Positions 1-5,211 of a stretch of 8,712 nt of DNA are shown in pieces. Origin of the DNA: an uncultured Roseburia sp. (GTDB taxonomy: Bacteria; Bacillota; Clostridia; Lachnospirales; Lachnospiraceae). The position numbers were made by a program, and so were the translations under genes. Position 1 is the first letter of the stretch. Each line of letters begins with the position of its first letter. The stretch lies in contig CANODN010000070.1 in NCBI GenBank assembly GCA_947564765.1, positions 1-8,712 of the forward strand, in the 5' to 3' direction. Under the pieces are notes generated by a model that was not told the DNA's origin, did not search any database, and saw only the letters and a list, made by a program, of their open reading frames with translations.

Positions 1-60
1 GTAGAAGAAAAGATTGAGTTTTTTAACCTTCTTGTAAAACTGGGATTTAAGGAGAGGGGA
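1..60 (+). other. Probable upstream coding remnant of the GlgX-like gene, in another frame
   Basis: From base 1 the first frame is open and ends with LGFKERG before base 60. It stays open to a TAA at 115-117, but past base 60 its translation no longer looks like the family. GlgX-type proteins carry an N-Y-W-G-Y...(F/Y)-APK/APH stretch just before the sequence that begins in another frame at base 60. LGFKERG followed by MYFAPK fits that pattern. The switch falls in the GGGG run at 56-59, and one additional G would join the two frames. This suggests a frameshift, a sequencing error, or decay of the 5' half of the gene. The rest of the putative 5' half is outside the window, so this cannot be settled here. 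Confidence 0.45.
49..54 (+). promoter_or_regulatory. Ribosome binding site AAGGAG before the GlgX-like ORF
   Basis: AAGGAG lies 5 nt before the ATG at 60, a normal Shine-Dalgarno distance. It would allow the short 390-residue form to be translated alone, even if the region upstream belonged to a longer ancestral gene. The same bases also make sense as codons K-E in frame 1, so the match may be accidental. Confidence 0.5.
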
Positions 61-1232
61 TGTATTTTGCACCCAAGGCATCCTATGCTGCCGGTGAAGC
101 TGCAGACGCAGAGTTAAAGGAATGTATTCTCCAGATGCACAAAAGGGACATGGAATGCATTCTGGAAATGGATTTTCCTGAAACAGTGCCTTTGGAAATG
201 ATTCTTGAAGTGTTGAAATTCTGGGTAAGAGAATATCATGTAGATGGATTTCATTTGCAGGGAGATAAAATTCCCATAGAACTTTTGCTGGAGGATTCCT
301 ATCTGGGGAGAACCAAGCTTTTTTATAAAGGGATGACAGAACGGATGATAGCGGATGCGGAGAAGGAATATCCGAGAGCTTTTCTCTATACAGACGAATT
401 TCTTTATCCCTGCAGGAAACTGGCCAGCGGAGTCAACGGCAGCATCAGTGAGTTGGCTGATCAGCTGCGAAAGCAGAATGAGAAGCTTGGATATGTGAAT
501 TATTTTGCCGATAACAACGGTTTTACGTTAAATGATCTGTTTACCTATGCACAGAAGCACAATGAAGCCAACGGAGAAAACAATGCAGACGGTCCGGTAT
601 GGAACTGCAGTATTAACTGTGGCGTAGAGGGAGAAACCAGCAGCAGAAACGTACAGAAGATCCGTATCCGCCGTATGAGAAATATGGCTGCCATGCTGTT
701 TTTGGCCCAGGGAGTTCCCCTGCTGATGTCAGGTGACGAGGACTGCAATTCCCAAAAGGGAAATAACAATGTCTATTGTCAGGACAATACGATCGGCTGG
801 AAGGATTGGAACTCAACCAGACAGGCAAAGGAGTTTTTCCGGTATATCAAAAAGCTGATTGCATTTCGGAAGGACCATGAGATTCTCCGCATGGAGCAGC
901 CGATGCAGCTTGCGGATACAAAATCCTGCGGCTGTCCGGATTTGTCTTATCACGAAGAGGCGGCATGGACTTCTCCGGGGATTTTTAACCGGAGATCGCT
1001 GGGAATCCTTTATTGTGGCAGATATGTGAAGGAAACTGAGGATGTTTACATTGGATTTAATTTTTCGGATCTGCAGAAAAATCTTGCGATTCCGGGAAAA
1101 AAGGGAAAGCGCAAATGGTATCTTTATATGGATACAGCGGTAAAACAGGCATTTCTGGCAGAGCCGGAGGAAATAAAAGAGGCGTTCTATACATTGGAAG
1201 CACAGAGTGTCTGCATTATAATTGGAAAGTAG
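60..1232 (+). CDS. GlgX/isoamylase-like GH13 protein, N-terminally short, catalytic residues degenerate
   Basis: The 390-residue protein matches the second half of glycogen-debranching (GlgX/pullulanase-type) alpha-amylase family proteins. Family-like signatures are YFAPKASYAAG (2-12), VDGF (61-64), NNGFTLNDL (152-160), NEANGENN near 168-175, QGVPLLMSGDE near 220-230 and GNNNVYCQDNTIGW after it, then a C-terminal beta domain. The N-terminal CBM48 region and first barrel strands are absent; full-length relatives are roughly 600-700 residues. By my alignment, region I reads EMDFPE where DVVYNH is usual, the nucleophile Asp of region II (GFRFD) is Gln67, region III has T111-D112-E113 where the acid Glu sits, and the HD of region IV is N152-N153. 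Debranching activity is therefore doubtful; a glycan-binding or regulatory pseudoenzyme, or a decaying gene, fits better. The start is set by ATG and AAGGAG, but a frameshift just upstream is possible. A DUF5662 gene follows after 16 nt. Confidence 0.75.
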   Translation: MYFAPKASYAAGEAADAELKECILQMHKRDMECILEMDFPETVPLEMILEVLKFWVREYHVDGFHLQGDKIPIELLLEDSYLGRTKLFYKGMTERMIADAEKEYPRAFLYTDEFLYPCRKLASGVNGSISELADQLRKQNEKLGYVNYFADNNGFTLNDLFTYAQKHNEANGENNADGPVWNCSINCGVEGETSSRNVQKIRIRRMRNMAAMLFLAQGVPLLMSGDEDCNSQKGNNNVYCQDNTIGWKDWNSTRQAKEFFRYIKKLIAFRKDHEILRMEQPMQLADTKSCGCPDLSYHEEAAWTSPGIFNRRSLGILYCGRYVKETEDVYIGFNFSDLQKNLAIPGKKGKRKWYLYMDTAVKQAFLAEPEEIKEAFYTLEAQSVCIIIGK

Positions 1233-1237
1233 AAAGC

Positions 1238-1243
1238 AGGAAG
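1238..1243 (+). promoter_or_regulatory. Ribosome binding site choosing the ATG at 1249
   Basis: AGGAAG is 5 nt before ATG 1249. The longer reading from TTG 1222 lies inside the end of the previous gene and has no Shine-Dalgarno match in front of it, so 1249 is preferred as the start of the DUF5662-type gene. Confidence 0.6.
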
Positions 1244-1248
1244 ATGTT

Positions 1249-1857
1249 ATGAAAGCATGGGAGCACTTAAAAACCATTGTGCATCATAAAAATCTGGTGC
1301 GTAAGGGATGTTTTCGGGTGGGTTTGTACCGCCAGGGAATCATGCATGACTGGTCAAAATATACGCCGGTAGAATTTTTGGTTGGATGCAGATATTATCA
1401 GGGAAATAAAAGTCCGAACAATGCAGAGCGGGAAGAAAAAGGATATTCTTCCGCGTGGCTGCATCACAAGGGCAGGAATAAGCATCATCTGGAGTACTGG
1501 ATTGATTATTCTGCCCAGGGCAATAAGCAGATGCAGGGTATGCGCATGCCGGTCCGATATGTAGTGGAAATGTTTATAGACCGGATTGCCGCCTGTAAGA
1601 ACTATCAGAAAGAAAATTATACCGACCGCAGCCCTCTGGAGTATTATGAGCATGGCAGAGACCATTATATGCTCCATGACGAGACGAGAAAACTTTTGGA
1701 GAAGCTTTTGCACATGCTGGCAGACGAGGGAGAGGAGAAGGTATTTCGTTATATTCGTACCAATGTATTAAAAAATTCAGGCCGTTTCAAAAGGAAACGA
1801 AGCGGAAGAAATCGCCGCAGAAGGCAGAAATCAGAAAGAAGGATCAAAGGATGTTAA
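1249..1857 (+). CDS. DUF5662 family protein with basic C-terminal tail
   Basis: This 202-residue cytoplasmic protein (no signal peptide or membrane segment seen) resembles the DUF5662 family, whose function is not established. Visible marks are MHDWSK (32-37) followed by EF (42-43), the polar cluster LHHKGRNKHH (71-80) and a mixed helix-rich remainder. The His/Asp spacing could hold a metal ion, but that is inference. Residues 178-202 form a tail very rich in Arg and Lys with a single acidic residue, which looks like an addition to the family core. I chose ATG 1249 over the in-frame TTG 1222 because of the AGGAAG site 5 nt upstream. The 3' end overlaps trpS by 7 nt, and the trpS ribosome binding site lies inside the codons of the basic tail, so translation of the two is probably coupled. 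A direct role in tryptophan charging is not indicated. Confidence 0.7.
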   Translation: MKAWEHLKTIVHHKNLVRKGCFRVGLYRQGIMHDWSKYTPVEFLVGCRYYQGNKSPNNAEREEKGYSSAWLHHKGRNKHHLEYWIDYSAQGNKQMQGMRMPVRYVVEMFIDRIAACKNYQKENYTDRSPLEYYEHGRDHYMLHDETRKLLEKLLHMLADEGEEKVFRYIRTNVLKNSGRFKRKRSGRNRRRRQKSERRIKGC

Positions 1858-2855
1858 ACGGAAAAAAGATTTTATACAGCGGAATGCAGGCAACAGGAAC
1901 TCTTACACTGGGAAATTATCTTGGAGCCTTAAAGAACTGGGTGACTTTAAATGAAGAATATGAATGTCTCTACGGCGTTATGGATCTGCATTCTCTGACG
2001 GTCAGACAGAACGCGGCAGAGTTTCGGAAAAACGCCCGTTCTTTATATGCCCTTTATGTAGCGGCGGGCTTAGATCCGGAGAAAAACTGCATTTATTATC
2101 AGTCTCATGTGTCCGGTCATGCAGAATTAAGCTGGATCTTAGGCTGTTTTACTTATATGGGAGAGCTGAACCGTATGACGCAGTTCAAAGACAAGGCTGC
2201 AAAGCATGCAGATAATATCAATGCAGGATTGTATACCTATCCGGTACTTATGGCGTCGGATATTCTTCTGTATCAGGCAGATGTGGTTCCGGTAGGAGTA
2301 GACCAAAAGCAGCATTTGGAGATTACAAGAGATATTGCCCAGCGTTTTAACAGTCTCTACGGAGATGTATTTACCGTTCCGGAAGCTTATATTTCCAAAT
2401 CCGGTGCAAAGATTATGAGTCTTCAGGACCCTTTGAAGAAAATGTCGAAATCCGATGAAAACGTCAATGCCGCAATTTTTCTGCTGGATGATCGGGATAC
2501 GATTATCCGTAAATTTAAACGGGCGGTGACGGATTCTGGATGCGAGGTACGTTACGGGGAGGATAAGCCCGGCGTAAGCAATCTTATGGATATCTACAGC
2601 TGCGTGACCGGCAAAGATTATGCGGCAATTGAAAAGGAATTTGACGGGAAAGGCTACGGAGACTTTAAGCTGGCTGTGGGAGAGGCCGTTGCCGGTGAGC
2701 TTTCCCCGCTTCAGGCCCGCTATAAGGAATTGATGGAGGATAAGACATATCTGGACTCCATGATCAAAATGAACGACGAGAAAGCGGGATACTATGCAGC
2801 AAAGACATTGCGCAAGGTACAAAAGAAAGTGGGACTGACTGAAAAAATAAAATAA
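1851..2855 (+). CDS. trpS: Tryptophanyl-tRNA synthetase
   Basis: This enzyme charges tRNA-Trp with tryptophan using ATP in the cytoplasm. At 334 residues it has the usual length for bacterial TrpRS. It shows the class I signatures: GMQATGTLTLGNY (11-23) with the HIGH-equivalent TLGN (19-22), and KMSKS at 197-201. It also has the TrpRS-specific stretches GELNRMTQFKDKA (104-116), PVLMASDILLYQADVVPVG (131-149), whose Asp137 corresponds to the indole-binding Asp, and DQKQHLE (151-157). The start ATG follows AGAAGGA (1837-1843) by 7 nt, within the tail codons of the DUF5662-type gene, and overlaps that gene by 7 nt. There is no room for a T-box leader directly before it, so tryptophan-dependent control, if any, must act further upstream. 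I see no terminator after the stop. Confidence 0.97.
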   Translation: MLNGKKILYSGMQATGTLTLGNYLGALKNWVTLNEEYECLYGVMDLHSLTVRQNAAEFRKNARSLYALYVAAGLDPEKNCIYYQSHVSGHAELSWILGCFTYMGELNRMTQFKDKAAKHADNINAGLYTYPVLMASDILLYQADVVPVGVDQKQHLEITRDIAQRFNSLYGDVFTVPEAYISKSGAKIMSLQDPLKKMSKSDENVNAAIFLLDDRDTIIRKFKRAVTDSGCEVRYGEDKPGVSNLMDIYSCVTGKDYAAIEKEFDGKGYGDFKLAVGEAVAGELSPLQARYKELMEDKTYLDSMIKMNDEKAGYYAAKTLRKVQKKVGLTEKIK

Positions 2856-2876
2856 GCCCGAAAAAAGTTGGAAAGG

Positions 2877-2905
2877 CACGAACAACATGGACTTTTCATA
2901 GGATA
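2877..2905 (+). promoter_or_regulatory. Candidate sigma-K-type promoter upstream of sigK
   Basis: In the 77-bp gap after trpS, CATAGGATA (2897-2905) matches the sigma-K -10 pattern CATANNNTA exactly. CACG at 2877-2880, 16 nt upstream, matches the -35 pattern mACm at three of four positions. Sigma-E promoters share the CATA core, but the expected ATA-type -35 is poor here. Transcription would start about 20 nt before the TTG start of sigK. The consensus used is that of Bacillus subtilis; the site is inferred from sequence only. Confidence 0.5.
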
Positions 2906-2921
2906 TATCAAGTAAGTTTTT

Positions 2922-2927
2922 GAGGTG
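2922..2927 (+). promoter_or_regulatory. Ribosome binding site deciding the TTG start of sigK
   Basis: GAGGTG lies 5 nt before TTG 2933. The same frame has a stop (TGA 2921-2923) only three codons upstream of this TTG, and those codons hold no alternative start. This supports TTG as the initiation codon and rules out an N-terminal pro-sequence encoded in this frame. Confidence 0.7.
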
Positions 2928-2932
2928 TCATC

Positions 2933-3550
2933 TTGAAAACTTTTTTATCCCCTCTGAATGCAGCGGAAGAAAAGGAGTACTTAAGACGACGGAAAGAGGG
3001 AGATCCGGAGGCCAAAAAGGTGCTGGTGGAGCGTAATATGCGTCTGGTGGCTCATATTTCCAAAAAATACCAGAACGCGGAAGAAGAAATGGAGGATCTG
3101 ATTTCCATTGGAACGATCGGATTAATTAAGGCGGTATCCACATTTCAGGAGGATCATGGCAGCAAGCTGGCGACCTATGCGGCGAGATGTATCGAAAATG
3201 AACTGTTGATGTATTTTCGCTCCAAAAAGAAATGCTCCAGAGAGGTTTCTTTGTATGAGCCCATTGGCACAGACAAGGAAGGCAATCAGATTCAGCTTAT
3301 GGATATTGTAGAAGTCGATGAGAAGGATGTGGTAGAACAGTTAGAGCTCAAACGCCAGATCGTAAGACTTTATGAGCTGATACCGGATGTTCTCGACGAA
3401 AGAGAAAAAGAAATATTAAAGATGCGTTACGGGCTTAAGAACCAGAAGCCGGTAACCCAGCGGGAAATTGCACAGAAGCTGCATATTTCCAGATCCTATG
3501 TTTCCAGAATCGAGAAGAAGGCGCTGGAGAAATTAAAAAATAATTTCTAA
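2933..3550 (+). CDS. sigK: RNA polymerase sporulation sigma factor sigma-K
   Basis: Sigma-K directs late mother-cell transcription during endospore formation (coat, cortex and mother-cell lysis genes in studied species). The 205-residue protein has sigma region 2 with DLISIGTIGLIKA (55-67) and LATYAARCIENELLMYFRS (79-97), the SREVSLYEPIGTDKEGN stretch (102-118) that separates sigma-K from sigma-E, and region 4 with DEREKEILKMRYG (155-167) and the helix-turn-helix TQREIAQKLHISRSYVSRIE (175-194). Bacillus sigma-K is made with a pro-sequence of about 20 residues; here the reading frame is closed just upstream, so none is present. The gene is also not interrupted by a skin-type element. Control is therefore expected mainly at transcription, in line with the sigma-K-like promoter in front. 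It sits between trpS and the yifB operon and is followed by a terminator-like repeat. Confidence 0.93.
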   Translation: MKTFLSPLNAAEEKEYLRRRKEGDPEAKKVLVERNMRLVAHISKKYQNAEEEMEDLISIGTIGLIKAVSTFQEDHGSKLATYAARCIENELLMYFRSKKKCSREVSLYEPIGTDKEGNQIQLMDIVEVDEKDVVEQLELKRQIVRLYELIPDVLDEREKEILKMRYGLKNQKPVTQREIAQKLHISRSYVSRIEKKALEKLKNNF

Positions 3551-3557
3551 AATCTAT

Positions 3558-3585
3558 TTGAAAAAGACGAAATCCGTGATATACT
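3558..3585 (+). promoter_or_regulatory. Strong sigma-A promoter for yifB-dprA-topA
   Basis: TTGAAA (3558-3563) and TATACT (3580-3585) are separated by 16 nt, and TG at 3577-3578 gives an extended -10. Transcription should start near 3592 and run into yifB with a leader of about 90 nt. The elements lie inside the inverted repeat at 3561-3599. Confidence 0.7.
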
Positions 3586-3599
3586 GATCTCGTCTTTTT
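3561..3599 (+). terminator. Inverted repeat, likely sigK terminator
   Basis: AAAAAGACGA (3561-3570) and TCGTCTTTTT (3590-3599) are perfect 10-bp complementary arms around a 19-nt loop, beginning 10 nt after the sigK stop and ending in a T run. This has the shape of an intrinsic terminator, with an A run on the opposite side, although the stem is modest in GC and the loop is long. The first arm overlaps the -35 box of the yifB promoter and the second spans its expected start site, so an operator role is an alternative. Confidence 0.5.
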
Positions 3600-3607
3600 A
3601 TCGTTAT

Positions 3608-3623
3608 GGTTCACTTCGTGACC
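3608..3623 (+). repeat. First leader hairpin before yifB
   Basis: GGTTCAC pairs with GTGACC across a TTC loop, with one bulged T, giving a six-pair stem in the transcript leader of yifB. No known riboswitch or protein-binding element is recognised. Confidence 0.45.
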
Positions 3624-3634
3624 AGTATTTATCT

Positions 3635-3650
3635 GCAGCAGTTCTGCTGC
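3635..3650 (+). repeat. Second leader hairpin before yifB, perfect 16-bp palindrome
   Basis: GCAGCAG and CTGCTGC are perfect complementary arms around TT. In DNA this is a palindrome that could bind a dimeric protein; in RNA it makes a GC-rich hairpin 23 nt before the ribosome binding site of yifB. It has no T run behind it, so it is not a normal terminator. Confidence 0.5.
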
Positions 3651-3684
3651 GTAATCCCCAGGAAAAACAGTTGGGAGTGACTAT

Positions 3685-5208
3685 ATGTACAGCAATATAA
3701 CAACCGCCATTGTCTGCGGTTTAAAAAGCGTGTGTATTCAGGTGGAGGCAGACGTCAGTGACGGTATGCCCGTATTTGAAATGGTAGGATTTCTGGCGTC
3801 TGAAGTAAAAGAGGCCAGGGAAAGGGTGCGGACGGCACTGCATAATTGCGGATACAAAATTCCGGCGAAGCGAATTACCATTAATCTTTCTCCGGCAGAT
3901 GTGCGCAAATCCGGCTCCGGTTTTGACCTGCCCATTGCCATTGCAGTTTTGGCGGCGCTGGGAGAGATAGAAGCAGGAGCGTTGGAGCGGGTTCTGGTTT
4001 TAGGAGAAATCAGCCTGAACGGAAAGATACAGCCGATACATGGCGTGCTGCCTGTCGTGGCGAAGGCAAAAGAAACGGGGATGAGGCGGTGTATCATTCC
4101 CTACGGAAATCAGGCGGAGGCAGAACTGATTCCGGGAATTGAACTATGGGCTGCCGAGGATTTGAAAGAAATTGTTTCTTATTTAAAAGGAAGAACATAT
4201 CAGCGAAAACGGCCGCTTTTGGAAAAAAGCGGGCATACCTGTGTGCCGGAGCCGGATTTTTCGGAAATCAACGGTCAGAGAACCGTAAGAAGAGCCTGTG
4301 AGGTAGCGGTAGCCGGTATGCATAATTTTCTGATGATCGGGCCGCCGGGAAGCGGGAAAACCATGATTGCGAGGAGAATACCGGGAATCCTTCCGCCTAT
4401 GGCAGAAGAAGAGCAGCTGGAGGTATCTGAAATTTACAGTATCTGCGGAATGCTTCCCCAAAACGGCGGATTAATGAAGCAGCGGCCTTTCCGGACGCCT
4501 CACCACACGATAAGTCCAAACGGACTTTCCGGCGGCGGAGCGTTACCGAGGCCGGGAGAAATCAGTCTGGCACATAAAGGCGTATTGTTTTTGGATGAAT
4601 TGCCGGAGTATAAAAAATCGACATTGGAAATTTTGCGTCAGCCAATGGAGGACAAGGAGATTACACTGGTGAGGCAGTCCGGCACCTATCGGTATCCTTC
4701 GGATTTTATGTTGGTTGTAGCCATGAATCCCTGTAAGTGCGGCTATTATCCGGACCGGAACCGCTGCAGCTGTAAAGATACGGAGATTGCACGGTATTTG
4801 GGAAGAGTGAGCAAGCCGCTTTTGGACCGGATCGATATCTGCGCGGAGGCGCCTTTGATGCGTTATGAAGAATTGACACAAAAAGAAGCAAACGAATCCT
4901 CAGAAAGCATCCGCAGGCGGGTAATGGCAGCCTTAGAGCGGCAGCGGTATCGTTTTAAAGGGCATCCGATTCGTTACAACAGCCAGATTCTTTCCAAAGA
5001 TATGGAACGGTATTGCAGGTTAAATTGCACACAACAGAAGTATATGAAGGAAATCTATCAGAAAATGAAGCTTTCGGCCAGAGGATACTATAAGATTTTA
5101 AAAACGGCCAGAACGATTGCCGATTTGGAGGATAGTGATCTGATCAGAGATCGTCATTTAAATGAAGCAGTGTGTTATCGGATGCAGGATAAAAAGTATT
5201 GGGAGTAA
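3685..5208 (+). CDS. yifB: YifB/ComM family AAA+ ATPase (Mg-chelatase-like)
   Basis: The 507-residue protein has the full YifB architecture. An N-terminal ChlI-like domain (about 1-170) contains ITINLSPADVRKSGSGFDLPIA (64-85). The AAA+ core has Walker A GPPGSGKT (219-226), TPHHTIS (271-277), Walker B VLFLDELPE (300-308) and a sensor-type LDRIDI (380-385). It carries a CxC...CxC group (Cys350, 352, 361, 363) that may bind zinc, and ends with a C-terminal Mg-chelatase-C helical domain. ComM of proteobacteria is a hexameric helicase that drives branch migration while transforming DNA is integrated; the same role here is by family analogy. Metal chelation for pigment synthesis is unlikely despite the domain name. 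ATG 3685 follows GGGAG (3673-3677) by 7 nt. The next gene, dprA, starts 3 nt after the stop, so they are co-transcribed from the sigma-A promoter at 3558-3585. Confidence 0.95.
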   Translation: MYSNITTAIVCGLKSVCIQVEADVSDGMPVFEMVGFLASEVKEARERVRTALHNCGYKIPAKRITINLSPADVRKSGSGFDLPIAIAVLAALGEIEAGALERVLVLGEISLNGKIQPIHGVLPVVAKAKETGMRRCIIPYGNQAEAELIPGIELWAAEDLKEIVSYLKGRTYQRKRPLLEKSGHTCVPEPDFSEINGQRTVRRACEVAVAGMHNFLMIGPPGSGKTMIARRIPGILPPMAEEEQLEVSEIYSICGMLPQNGGLMKQRPFRTPHHTISPNGLSGGGALPRPGEISLAHKGVLFLDELPEYKKSTLEILRQPMEDKEITLVRQSGTYRYPSDFMLVVAMNPCKCGYYPDRNRCSCKDTEIARYLGRVSKPLLDRIDICAEAPLMRYEELTQKEANESSESIRRRVMAALERQRYRFKGHPIRYNSQILSKDMERYCRLNCTQQKYMKEIYQKMKLSARGYYKILKTARTIADLEDSDLIRDRHLNEAVCYRMQDKKYWE

Positions 5209-5211
5209 ACT

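Noticed and set aside
1222..1248. Longer N-terminus for the DUF5662-type protein from TTG 1222
   Set aside because: It would overlap the previous gene and lacks a ribosome binding site, while ATG 1249 has AGGAAG at 5 nt.
813..1277. 154-codon minus-strand frame across the end of the GlgX-like gene
   Set aside because: It overlaps two better supported + strand genes and looks like a shadow frame with no protein family features.
2139..2888. 249-codon open frame on the minus strand opposite trpS
   Set aside because: It lies almost entirely antisense to a clear trpS, has no recognisable domain, and its composition is what the complement of trpS codons would give.
1858..2932. T-box or trp attenuator controlling trpS
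   Set aside because: trpS overlaps the upstream gene, so there is no leader; the trpS body and the gap behind it show no specifier or antiterminator structure.
2856..2932. Terminator between trpS and sigK
   Set aside because: The gap has A runs but no stem followed by a T run, so read-through from trpS into sigK cannot be excluded.
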